A stretch of DNA of 25,552 nucleotides from Chara braunii (taxonomy: Eukaryota > Streptophyta > Charophyceae > Charales > Characeae): contig BFEA01000182.1 of assembly GCA_003427395.1 (NCBI GenBank), positions 2,391,158-2,416,709 on the forward strand, given 5' to 3'. Under the pieces are notes generated by a model that did not search any database, was not told the origin of the DNA, and worked only from the letters and a program-made list of their open reading frames with translations. Below, one piece after another: positions 1 through 9,423 of this stretch. Positions within the stretch are counted from its first letter, which is position 1. Each line of letters starts with the position of its first letter. The translations under genes and the position numbers were made by a program.

Positions 1-1010
1 GTAATAACCCTGTTCAGAAGTAGCCTGGGGCCCAGAACTCAGCCCCAGGCCATGCAGACCTGAGATGGTATGCGCTGGGTTGTGTGACCAAGACACGCCC
101 AGGCCTGAGTCTGTCGTGAACGACTATGTGACCGAACACTGCACACAGGAAATTCAAGGGTCAAAGTCAACTGTAGAGTCAAAGGTACCGCACCCAGGCC
201 CTTGGTTGGATACACTCACTTGTTGTGCGCAGGTACCCAGACAGCATCCAGGCCGGAGAGAATTCGGTTTCAGACCAATCTGGGTCCTCGTTTGCATTGA
301 GATGTGGACGATTGAGGGAAGCAGCAACCGGGGTCCAGACCCGGCGTCAACGCTACATAAGCGCTGGCTTCCTGGCTTTGACATTCATTCTGTCTTGCAT
401 TGATGCTGACTTCACGCGTTGACTCCAACGCTGGCTCGACACTGCGACGCTAGCATTGTGATTCGGGGAAGTGCTGCTGGTCCAGCATGGTGGCTGGCTT
501 GCTCCTGTTTTCGTGGCATGCTGACGTGGCAGCTGCCATGCGCTATCGCTGATGTGGTTGCTGCCACGTGTATCATTGGCTGACGTGGCTGCTGCCACGT
601 GTTCTATGGCTAGGACTACGTAATCGACATTGCTGTTTTGTTTCGTCGTCACTTCAGGAGGAGATCAGGACTGTGGAGAGTTCGTGATACGTACCTGGTT
701 GTCTTCATGTCGACATTGCTCCAGTGCTGATATGGGACTGATTAGACGTGCCACGTTGCACATTGAGGCTATTTCGGATACTCGTTAAGACTATTGATTA
801 TTGAGGCGGTAGTGAGGAGGGAGCCCGAAGCAGGAGTGGGCATTATACTTCCTCTCCTTTGTCTCAGCTCCCTCCTCTCTCTTCGTTTGTGTATGATTAC
901 CTCACCTCATTCTGTCTGGTACGATTTTGACTATTAGTAATCATCAGCAGATGGACATTTATATGGGCTTGCATTGTTGACAACTGTCTTCGCGTTCTGG
1001 GTTCATTGCA
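1..1010 (+). repeat. 5' LTR of chromovirus element 1
   Basis: This is a direct repeat of 8129-9131. The downstream copy begins TGTAATAACC and this one begins GTAATAACC at base 1, so only the first T is outside the window. Both copies end ...GTTCATTGCA, giving the usual TG...CA termini and a length near 1 kb. The copies differ by scattered substitutions and small indels, so the insertion is not brand new. The target-site duplication cannot be tested because the left flank is missing. A perfect 9-bp stem (23-31 with 42-50) lies just inside the 5' end, and a TATA-like TTATACTT lies at 843-850. Confidence 0.92.
843..850 (+). promoter_or_regulatory. Putative TATA element in LTR
   Basis: TTATACTT lies in the 3' third of the LTR, before a pyrimidine-rich stretch that could hold the transcription start. 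The same octamer in the same context is kept in the 3' LTR at 8972-8979. The assignment as a core promoter is inference from position and conservation. Confidence 0.35.
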
Positions 1011-1013
1011 ATT

Positions 1014-1025
1014 TGGTTTCGGAGC
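1014..1025 (+). other. Primer binding site, initiator-Met tRNA type
   Basis: TGGTTTCGGAGC starts three bases after the 5' LTR and matches 10 of 12 bases of the usual plant retroelement site complementary to the 3' end of initiator methionine tRNA (TGGTATCAGAGC). Its position directly after the LTR supports the call. The two mismatches fit a decayed copy. Confidence 0.7.
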
Positions 1026-2172
1026 ATTTCTCCTGACGACGACATTTGTACATTGAGTACGAGCCAGGTGGCGCGCATGTAAGTAAGGTTGAGTAGGTGA
1101 TGACGTGGCAAGAGATACGCTGGGGGTGTTGACGTGGCACATACCTCTCTGGCGAGGATACACTGTCGAGGTTTGTTGACGAAGTGTAGATTCACTAACG
1201 AGAAGACTTGACCGGGGAAGCTGACGAGGTACAGACTCTGCCGGCGAGAAGACATCCCAAACTGCTGACGTGGCAGTTGGGATCGCGACAAAGGATACCG
1301 CACGCCAGCCAGGATCGCGACAAGGACGTGGAATCGCGATCCCTTGCTGACGTGGCACATATCGTGTTGCGTCTGAAGACCCTGTTGATTGCTGATGTGG
1401 CACTCCTTGTGCTGCTGACACGCGACAGGGTCTACTGCAGATGCTAACGTGGCCTGGAGGAAAGAAGATTGATTGCTGACGTGGCAGGAGCAGGTCGTCA
1501 CACCTATCTTCATGAGGTGGTGTCTGACTGCTGACGTGGCATTGAACTCCTTGGCTGACGTGGCATGATCTGACTGGCTGGAATGGCGACGGTATCTCAC
1601 GTAACGCTTGGAAGAGGCACGTGGCGAGGATCAGACTACATATTTGCTGACGTGACATCCCATTATTGACAGACTAGACAAAGTGCTGACGTGGCAACAT
1701 TTGCTATGTTGGCACTCCAGGGATGACACGTGGCAGGCAGGATACTGCCAAGTAAGAGGTGCACTCTGAAGACGACGACGGTACAGCTGACTGGACAGAT
1801 TACACAACTGTAGTGCCAGCTGTTAAGGGGAGTGTGTGATCACACTGACATCAAGAAGACACAGCAAACTGACGAAGATTGCTGACAAACTGTTTTGTGA
1901 TTGTTGTCGGCATACTTACCTGTTGTTGCTGTGTGTGGTGTTTGCGTACTTGTGTGTTGTGTCTGATCACACGGGCCTGGCGTGGTACCTGTACACCCAT
2001 GTTTAGGACGTCATCACACGGACAGACAAAGAACAACAATAGTTAGAAATAGAAATAATTGTATCTGATTCTTTTTCTTCGGTTCTTTGAAATCTTGTTG
2101 TGGTAGATCAGTGCGGCTGTGGAATTTATTACCGGTAATTAAGTATTTATTGTGCGGCTGACGCACGTTACG
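1026..2172 (+). promoter_or_regulatory. Leader of element 1 with TGACGTGGCA array
   Basis: This non-coding leader separates the primer binding site from the Gag start. Exact TGACGTGGCA begins at 1101, 1130, 1266, 1348, 1477, 1532, 1556 and 1687. One- or two-base variants begin at 1393, 1445, 1648 and 1726, and many copies are preceded by TGC. Spacing is irregular, so this is not a simple tandem repeat. The ACGT core with GTGGC flank is the type of site bound by plant bZIP factors, so an enhancer role is possible but inferred. The longer open frames on the minus strand here are rich in the reverse-translated motif and are not credible genes. Confidence 0.6.
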
Positions 2173-3066
2173 ATGTCTTTTCTCCGGAATTCTCTGAAAT
2201 TGTCGGTGCTCACACGTTTTATTCCACTTCTTTTCTACGCAGTCTCACTCATGTTTGCTGTTGATGAGGAGACTCCTGACCCCCGATCTAAGCAGCAAGT
2301 AAAAGAGCGGAAAAAAGTCTTGATTGCCCGTTTGGACAAACCGATTTCTGAACTACATGATGCCGGTGAAGATGCTGAGGCTCACGTCCGGAGCCTGTTC
2401 GATTTAAAAGCATTGCATAATGCTATTGAATTGGCTGAGACAGGCACCGACGTCATTCAGGTTCAGGATATACTAATCAAGTGTCGTCAGGCACTTAATA
2501 AGTATATCATGGATCAGTTATCCGAGCTTGCTGCACGGAAAGAAGAAGGAGAAAGGGTTGTGTTTGAAGAAACCGTGGATGACAATATCAAACAACTTGA
2601 AGAAGCACTAGAGAGAGAGAAGAAGAGGAAAGAAGAATTGAGAAAGAAAAAGAGTGAACAGCAAGAACATAAAATTCAAGAAATTAGACAAACTGTTGTA
2701 AAGACCGAAGTGGAAGAACAGGAGATTTTTTTGGCTCAGCTTGTGAATTACCTTGCCCACCTGGAAATGAAAATCGATCAGTATAGTGAATGGATGCAGT
2801 CACAAATCGATGATGTGGCCGTAGGACTCCGGATAATCACGAATCTGGTCAAGGGGAAGGAAAAGGTCAAGGAAGAAAAGACCGAAAAGCCAGAGAAACT
2901 AATGGGAGATGCCATGAAGTCTCTTACTGTAGAGACTCAGAAACCGGAAGAGAAAAAACTGGTAGAGGAGAAAGGAGAACCTTCGAGTCCACCGAAGTTT
3001 CCAAACGGAACAAAGGACCACATCACACAACCGGAGAAACCCACGAGAAAGGAGAAGGTGAAATGA
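2173..3066 (+). CDS. gag: Coiled-coil N-terminal Gag region, element 1
   Basis: An open frame of 297 codons from the first ATG after the leader; a second ATG at 2251 is an alternative start. Starting at 2173 gives a hydrophobic N-terminus (about residues 9-28) that is unusual for Gag. Starting at 2251 gives an N-terminus more like the corresponding frame of element 2 at 9424. The middle is rich in Glu, Lys and Gln with heptad-like spacing, typical of a long coiled coil, and the C-terminus is a Lys/Glu/Pro-rich linker. It probably acts in Gag assembly, by position. Its stop overlaps the next frame's ATG as ATGA at 3063-3066, where the capsid continues in another frame. Confidence 0.65.
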   Translation: MSFLRNSLKLSVLTRFIPLLFYAVSLMFAVDEETPDPRSKQQVKERKKVLIARLDKPISELHDAGEDAEAHVRSLFDLKALHNAIELAETGTDVIQVQDILIKCRQALNKYIMDQLSELAARKEEGERVVFEETVDDNIKQLEEALEREKKRKEELRKKKSEQQEHKIQEIRQTVVKTEVEEQEIFLAQLVNYLAHLEMKIDQYSEWMQSQIDDVAVGLRIITNLVKGKEKVKEEKTEKPEKLMGDAMKSLTVETQKPEEKKLVEEKGEPSSPPKFPNGTKDHITQPEKPTRKEKVK

Positions 3067-3347
3067 AATTGCCTTTCACATTCTGCAACAAGAAAGATGA
3101 AAACTTATTGTTGTGGATTGTCGAGATTCAAACATATTGTAGTACGGCCTCTGTTGAACTCGATTCCCAGGTCGCTTTCTCTACTTTTTGTCTTGGAGGG
3201 GAAGCTAAGGAATGGGTGTTGGCCGAAGCTAATGCGGCTGGGTTCGATGACATTGGGGAGTGGGCTGGAACCTTGAACCTCAAGCAGTTCCTTAGTAAGA
3301 TTAAGGAACGGTTTTTTGGACAAAACGACGACCGACAAGGCCTTTGA
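3063..3347 (+). pseudogene. gag: Gag capsid domain, N-terminal half, element 1
   Basis: This frame resembles the retrotransposon Gag capsid domain: a KLPFTF start, a segment about electing and wrapping the particle (LLLWIVEIQTYC), a GGEAKEWV-type motif, and an LKQFLSKIKERF helix typical of the family. It opens at the ATG that overlaps the stop of the coiled-coil frame and loses frame after the ERFFGQ stretch near 3330, where the capsid continues in the frame ending at 3543. Most likely it was once one polyprotein with the upstream frame. Confidence 0.7.
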
Positions 3348-3543
3348 CCAGCTCACCACAATTGGTCTGAAACATTGGACCTCTATGGAATCACTGTCTC
3401 GGGAAGTTGATCGGTTGCTGCAAGTTCCAGGATTGAACCTGCAAGACAACCAAGTCTTGTACATCTATTCCCGTGCTCTGCCCGAGCCCATCCGTGGACA
3501 ACTCGTGGCAGAGTCCAAGTCAGGTAAGTATAATTATAGGTAG
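3331..3543 (+). pseudogene. gag: Gag capsid domain, C-terminal half, element 1
   Basis: This continues the capsid domain after a frameshift. Motifs such as KAFDQLTTIG, VDRLLQVPGL and YIYSRALPEPIRGQL match the second helical half of gypsy capsids. A TAG at 3541-3543 ends it, yet the same frame goes on with FRDLALQREQ, which looks like lost capsid sequence, so the stop is probably a mutation. Confidence 0.7.
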
Positions 3544-3598
3544 TTTCGGGATCTAGCTCTCCAACGAGAGCAAATGACTTCTCAGGTTAAGAATTCTT

Positions 3599-4000
3599 AT
3601 GTGTCATGTTGTGAAATATGGTGGTGGTGCAGGTACAGGTAAGCGGATACTTTGGCGCCAAAAGCGCCAGGACCACACCCTTGTCGTCTTTGATGACGAT
3701 ACCGTGGAGAAGTGGCCATTGGAGGCCGAGGGTGTGGCGAGCAGCATTGATTCCGGGAAGGGGGAAGTCACTGCTGCCGTGGTCAACAGGGGAGGACCAC
3801 GACCGCCAGTCAAGAAGAAGAAGCCACGCTCGTTCCCAGAGCACCCCGGGATTGCAGTCGGGAAGCCTTGGAAAAAGATGGGCCTGTCACAGGAAACGTG
3901 GCAGGAAATAATGGATAACGCACAGTGTTTGAAGTGTGGGACTGCAGGGCATGTGATTGCATGGTGCCCACTTATCCGTAACCCAAAAGCGAGCCGCTAG
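3599..4000 (+). pseudogene. gag: Gag nucleocapsid with CCHC zinc knuckle, element 1
   Basis: A 133-codon frame with a basic Pro/Lys stretch in its middle and a CX2CX4HX4C zinc knuckle at about residues 110-123 (CLKCGTAGHVIAWC). The knuckle binds genomic RNA in Gag. It sits in a third frame relative to the capsid pieces, so Gag is split by at least two frame changes and a stop. The first 15 or so residues are probably out of frame with the original protein. Confidence 0.75.
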
Positions 4001-4035
4001 TAGGAGTAGCATCTGCTCCTACTGAGTCTAAGGGT

Positions 4036-4578
4036 TTGGACCAAGATGAAGGTAAGGCGCCTACTAACCCTTCCAACCCTTTGACTCGCATGGCAGAGGA
4101 TGGTTCTTCTTCGGCCCATCGTCCAGAATACCCTGAACCTGTCTTATGTACTGTCTCTCTGGATGACTCTCTTGACGAGCTTGGTAACGAGTTGTTGGCA
4201 CTACGAAGCTCGTGGGCTAAGAAATCTAAGTCTAAGGGTAACCTACTACTCGCGGATGTAGAGATTGCACGTACACGTGTAGATGCATTATTGGACTCAG
4301 GATCCACGCGATCCTACATATCCGAGAAAGCAATCCGCAAACTGTATCTCAGAATGAAAGTGAAAAACTTGTCTAGACCTATCACGTTTGTTTTGGATGA
4401 CAAAAGCACGATCACTGTCTCGCAGTATGTTGATCGTGTGAAGTGTCAATTTCGAACCAAGGAAGGGAAGATAATTCTTCACGAGGTATCCTTCCTTGTA
4501 GAAAAGAACTTGCCATTTGACTTGATTCTGGGAATGGATTGGCATGAGGAAGCCAACCCAGACATTAAGTTCAAATAA
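4036..4578 (+). pseudogene. pol: Retroviral-type aspartic protease, element 1
   Basis: A 180-residue frame with the catalytic triplet as LLDSGSTRSYIS (Asp at about residue 87) and the FDLILGMDW segment typical of gypsy proteases. It would cleave the Gag-Pol polyprotein. It ends at a TAA after which the same frame reads on with Pol-like sequence until a stop near 4674, so the end is probably mutational. The first codon (TTG) is not a real start; this was an internal polyprotein segment. Confidence 0.8.
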
Positions 4579-4639
4579 AAGATTGTGCAATTGCGTAACG
4601 CACAATCTGATTTGAAACCAATCAAATTGTTTCATAAGT

Positions 4640-5270
4640 TTGGCTCTGACTCTAGTCAGCCTTTTGTTGTATGAGTTATCCAACCTTTCATTCAATGGTT
4701 TCAAAGAAGAAGTTGGAACAAGAAGTAATGATGGTTTTAGTAAAAAGAGCAGGAGAGTCTTCTACTTTTATCCTTCTTCGACTGAAAAACTTTTAAGCGA
4801 GTATAAAGACTTATTTACCGAACCAACAGGAATAATTGTGCGTGCTATAAAGCACACCATTGAAATTATTCCTGGCAGTAAGATTCCCAAGGGCCCTATC
4901 TATCGAATGTCTGCTAGGGAACTTGAGGAACTGAGAAAACAACTGCAAGACTTAACAGAGAAAGGATGGATTCACCCTAGCTCTTCTCCTTATGGTGCCC
5001 CTGTCCTATTTGTGCCCAAAAAGGAAGGTGAGTTACGTCTCTGTATTGATTATATAGGGTTGAATGTCGTCACTGTTAAGAATGTCGAACCTCTTCCACG
5101 AATTGACGACTTACTTGACCAGTTACAGGGATGCAAGTACTTTAGCAAGATCGACTTGAAATCTGGGTACCACCAGATCGAGGTGGAACCCTCCGATCAG
5201 CATAAGACCGTTTTTCGGACCAGGTATGGCCACTACGAGTTTGTGGTAATGCCCTTTGGATTAACGAATG
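4640..5270 (+). pseudogene. pol: Reverse transcriptase, fingers/palm, first copy
   Basis: Shows the linker and RT N-terminal motifs: [39 protein letters not shown] (the usual Arg of DYRGLN is Ile here), and [15 protein letters not shown] with the first catalytic Asp. It breaks off after MPFGLTNA, where the sequence jumps back to a second copy of the same region. Because the repeat length (448 bp) is not a multiple of three, the second copy is in another frame. Confidence 0.85.
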
Positions 5271-5718
5271 CCAACAGGAATAAATGTGCGTGCTATAAAG
5301 CACACCATTGAAATTATTCCTAGCAGTAAGATTCCCAAGGGCCCTATCTACCGAATGTCTGCTAGGGAACTTGAGGAACTGAGAAAACAACTGCAAGACT
5401 TAATAGAGAAAGGATGGATTCGCCCTAGTTCTTCTCCTTATGGTGCCCCTATCCTATTTGTGCCCAAAAAGGAAGGTGAGTTACGTCTCTGTATTGATTA
5501 TAGAGGATTGAATGTCGTCACTATTAAGAATGTCGAACCTCTTCCACGAATTGACGACTTACTTGACCAGTTACAAGGATGCAAGTACTTTAGCAAGATC
5601 GACTTGAAATCTGGGTACCACCAGAGCGAGGTGGAACCCTCCGATCAGCATAAGACTGTTTTCCGGACCAGGTATGGCCACTACGAGTTTGTGGTAATGC
5701 CCTTCGGATTAACGAATG
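4823..5718 (+). repeat. 448-bp tandem duplication inside RT
   Basis: 4823-5270 and 5271-5718 are two direct copies meeting head to tail at ...AACGAATG|CCAACAGG. By eye they differ at about 15 positions (about 97 percent identical). The duplication covers the fingers and first palm part of RT, up to just before the YxDD motif, and destroys the Pol frame. Confidence 0.93.
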
Positions 5719-5744
5719 TCCCTGGTGCTTTTCAAAGTCAATGA
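5268..5744 (+). pseudogene. pol: Reverse transcriptase, fingers/palm, second copy
   Basis: Repeats the RT segment with an intact DYRGLN and [12 protein letters not shown]; the Ile of the first copy's HQIEV is Ser here. It runs slightly further, through [12 protein letters not shown], before a stop at 5742-5744. The next frame begins four bases earlier with MNNLF, so a small indel here separates the fingers from the catalytic YLDD part. Confidence 0.85.
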
Positions 5745-8089
5745 ATAACTTGTTTCATCAATGGTTGGATAAGTTTGTTATTGTCTATCTCGATGATATT
5801 CTAGTGTATAGTAAAACACTAGAGGATCATGAGAAGCACCTTCGTCTGGTGCTAGGGAAGTTGCGTGAGGGCAACTTCAAGATCAATCCCAAGAAGTCTG
5901 AGTTTTCTAAGTCCAAAGTGATATACTTAGGACACATAGTGAACGAAGAAGGTCTAAGGCTGGAAGAGAAAAAGATTTCAGCAATTAGATATTGGCCACA
6001 ACCTAAGTCTATAATTGAATTGCGATCTTTCCTTGGTTTAGCCAGTTACTACAGGAAGTTAGTTAGGAACTTCTCACTGATTGTTGCACCAATGCAAAGA
6101 TTGTTAAAGAAAGAAACTATTTGGTTGTGGGATAAAGATTGTGAGTCTTCCTTTCGGAGATTGAAGTATGCCCTGACTCACTACCCCGTACTTAAGATTG
6201 TTGACCCGTCTTTGCCTTTCATTGTCACTACTGATGCAAGTCAGTATGGGATTGGCGTTGTTCCCCAGCAAGCTGACGGTAAGGGCTATAGGCCCATAGA
6301 GTTTATGTCTGCACGACTGTCGTCGGAAAAGGTTGCCAACTCCACCTATGAAATGGAGTTGTATGCCTTAGTCTATGCACTAAATACGTGGAAGCACTAC
6401 TTATTAGGGAGGCACTTTACTGTGTACTCGGACCACTCTACTCTTAAGTGGATAAAGACACAGCCTAGGCTCTCTGATAAGTTGGTACGATGGTCTGCGT
6501 TTATTGATACCTTCGATTTTGAATTAAAAACGATCAAAGCTAAGTCGAATGTGGTTGCAGATGCATTGTCCAGACGGAGTGATTTCTTTGGTGCAATTGT
6601 CTTTTACTTGGATGTTGGGAATGACCTGAAAGACCAAATTCGCCAAGGATATGCGACTGATCCTATCTGGAAACCAATCATGGATATTCTTGTACGAGAT
6701 CCATCCCAACTACCCAACTATAAAATGACTGATGGATTGTTGTTCTTGATTGACCAAACCGAACAAAGATTGTGTATTCCTCATAAGGAAGAGATTAAGA
6801 GTCTGTTGATTGGGGAATGTCACAATTCTGAGGGTCATTTTGGTTTCAAGAAAACATATGCTGAAGTCAGAGAACGTTTCGAATGGAAGGGACTGAAAGA
6901 AGATGTACTAACATATGTCCGTACTTGTTTAGTGTGTCAGAGAAACAAGTCGTCGCATGAGAACCCCCTTGGATTTCTCAAGCCATTACCTATACCAAGC
7001 GAACCAGGTGAGTCTATCTCAATTGATTTTATGAGTCTGGTTAAAAGTCGCAATGGTAATAGTCAAGTGATGGTAATTGTGGATCGTTTCTCTAAATACG
7101 CTATGTTTGTTCCCTTACCAGCAGAAGCGCGTACTGAACTTGTCATTCAGAAATTTCAAATGTGATGGGTCATTAAGTATGGGTTCCCTAAAACCATTGT
7201 GTCTGATCGAGATGTCAGGTTCACCAGTCTGCCATGGCAAAAGTTGATGGAAGCTTATGGCACACGACTGACCATGTCGTCAGGGAGGCATCCCGAAACA
7301 AAAGGGACTGAACAAATGAACCGTCTGTGCCAACAACTTTTGCGTATGTATATTAGACCCGATCAGATTGATTGGGACGAGAACTTACCCAAAATTGCGA
7401 GTGCATATAACAATAGTGTTCATACTTCCACCGGACGAACCCCGAATGCACTTCACAAAGGGTGGAAGCCTAAACGGCCCATTGATGTACTAAACCGGGA
7501 CCAGTTTCTTAGGTTGTCTCTAGGAACCCGAGAGTATGCAATCTTGTTTCAGGAGGACATTCAGAAAGTTAAAGATAATCTAAGGAAAGCTCAACTACGG
7601 ATGATTGAACAAGCCAACAGGCACCGTCGACCGTCTACATTCAAAGAGGGTGATCTGGTTTGGGTAAAATCTAAAGAGTTTTCACTAGAAGAAGATGTGT
7701 CCCAGAAATTGCTACCTGTCTATTTTGGACCCTGGGAAGTTCTCAAAGTAATTGGAGATGCAGAGGGACTGTCTTATCGAGTTGATATTCCCCTTCATCT
7801 CAAAACATATCATGTCTTTCATGCGTCCAAATTGTTGCCTTACGTAGAAGGAAATGAGTTTCCACACAGACCCTCTATGATTCCACCAGACATGGATGGC
7901 GGATACGAGGTTGACAGGATTATAGAGCATGGTTACTTTTCTACGGGAGGACGTGGACGAACTTAGAAGCAGTTCAAGGTACGTTTTAAAACTCAAGCAC
8001 CATCTATGGACAAATGGTTTAGTAAACGAGAACTACTTGAAACTGCTCCTGATATTGTTGCTACTTATGAACGAAGGTTAAAGTCTTAA
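5741..8089 (+). pseudogene. pol: Pol: RT YLDD, RNase H, integrase, chromodomain (element 1)
   Basis: One frame with two internal stops (TGA 7163-7165, TAG 7964-7966). Residue numbers from 5741: YLDD RT catalytic motif (16-19); RNase H with Asp165, Glu206, Asp231 and Asp274; integrase HHCC zinc finger (His361, His366, Cys396, Cys399); integrase core Asp429. After the first stop, the VSDRD Asp and the Glu of TEQMN follow; the spacing is one residue shorter than the usual D-35-E. A GPF/Y-like C-terminal domain (YFGPWEVLK, VFHASKLLPY) comes next, then a chromodomain from about YEVDRIIEHG to DIVATYERR, split by the second stop. The chromodomain marks it as a chromovirus. Probably inactive. Confidence 0.9.
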
Positions 8090-8128
8090 ATATTTCTGTT
8101 GTGGAACTCGAAAATGGGTCGACAGGAA

Positions 8129-9131
8129 TGTAATAACCCTGTTCAGAAGTAGCCTGGGGCCCAGAACTCAACCCCAGGCCAGGCAGACCTGAGATGGTCT
8201 GCGCTGGGTTGTGTGACCAAGACACGCCCAGGCCTGAGTCTGTCGTGAACGGCTATGTGACCGAACACTGCACACAGGAAATTCAAGGGTCAAAGTCAAT
8301 TGTAGAGTCAAAGGTACCGCACCCAGGCCCTTGGTTGGATACACTCACTTGTTGTGCGCAGGTACCCAGACAGCATCCAGGCCGGAGAGAATCCGGTTTC
8401 AGACCAATCTGGGCCCTCGTTTGCATTGAGATCAGGACGATTGAGGGAAGCAGTAACCGGGGTCGAGACCCGGCGTCAACGCTTCATAAGCGCTGACTTC
8501 CTGGCTTTGACATTAATTTTGTCTCGCGTTGATCCTGACTTCACGCGTTGACTTCAACGCTGGCTCGACGCTGCGACGTTGGCATTGTGATTCGACGAAG
8601 TGCTGCTGGTCCAGCATGGTGGCTTGCGTGCTCCTGTCTTCTTGACATGCTAACGTGGTAGCTACCATGCGCTATCGCTGATGTGGTTGCTGCCACGTGT
8701 ATCATTGGCTGACGTGGTTGCTGCCACGTGTTCTATGGCTGGGACTACGTAATCGGCATTGCTGTTCTATTTCGTCGTCACTTCAGGAGGAGATCAGGAC
8801 TGTGGAGAGTTCGTGATACGTACCTGGTTGTCTTCATGTCGACATTGCTCCAGTGTTGATGTGGGACTGATTAGACATGCCACGTGGCACATTGAAGCTA
8901 TTTCGGATACTCGTTCAGACTATTGATTATTGAGGTGGTAATGAGGAGGGAGCCCGAAGCAGGAGTGGGCATTATACTTCCTCTCCTTTGTCTCATCTCC
9001 CTCCTCTCTCTTCGTCTGTGTATGATTACCTCACCTCATTCTGTCTGGTACGATTTTGACTATTAGTAATCATCTGTTGATGGACATTTATCTAGGCTTG
9101 CATACTATCTTCACTTTCTGGGTTCATTGCA
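8129..9131 (+). repeat. 3' LTR of chromovirus element 1
   Basis: Starts TGTAATAACC and ends ...CATTGCA; matches 1-1010 over its length with scattered changes. The upstream purine-rich stretch 8111-8128 is a poor polypurine tract, interrupted by pyrimidines. The sequence right after it (GCACC...) would be one half of the target duplication. Confidence 0.92.
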
Positions 9132-9423
9132 GCACCGTCCGTGGCTTGACTCGCACCCTATACACCACTCAATTTTCAAATGTTGCATTAGTCACTTTTT
9201 GTCTGATTTGCTGAGCGGTCACGGAGCTGGTCAGACTGGACTCGAGAGGACCTCGTATGCAGTCTGATCAGACTAGGTCGCTGGACCAGACCTCTCCTGT
9301 GAATTTGTTTTCTTTTTTTGGTTTGTTGCTCTCTAGTCCAAATGTAATGTCGCTCCGGCTAGGAGTTCTACCTTCTGTTCTTTGAACTTTTCAGTTTGTT
9401 TCTTTTCCCAAGTTCATATTTTG
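9132..9423 (+). other. Leader remnant of element 2
   Basis: Non-coding sequence between the element 1 LTR and the Gag start of element 2. No second LTR or convincing primer binding site is visible. It holds a perfect 14-bp palindrome at 9261-9274 (AGTCTGATCAGACT) among other CAGACT/AGTCTG words. It may be what is left of the element 2 leader after element 1 inserted into it. Confidence 0.45.

Noticed and set aside
65-422. Open frames at the window start (also repeated near 8194)
   Set aside because: They lie inside the LTR, differ by chance between the two copies, and have no recognisable domain.
897-1658. Long minus-strand open frame of 253 codons
   Set aside because: It is made largely of the reverse-translated TGACGTGGCA array (repeated CHVS/PRQ words) in the LTR and leader, with no domain.
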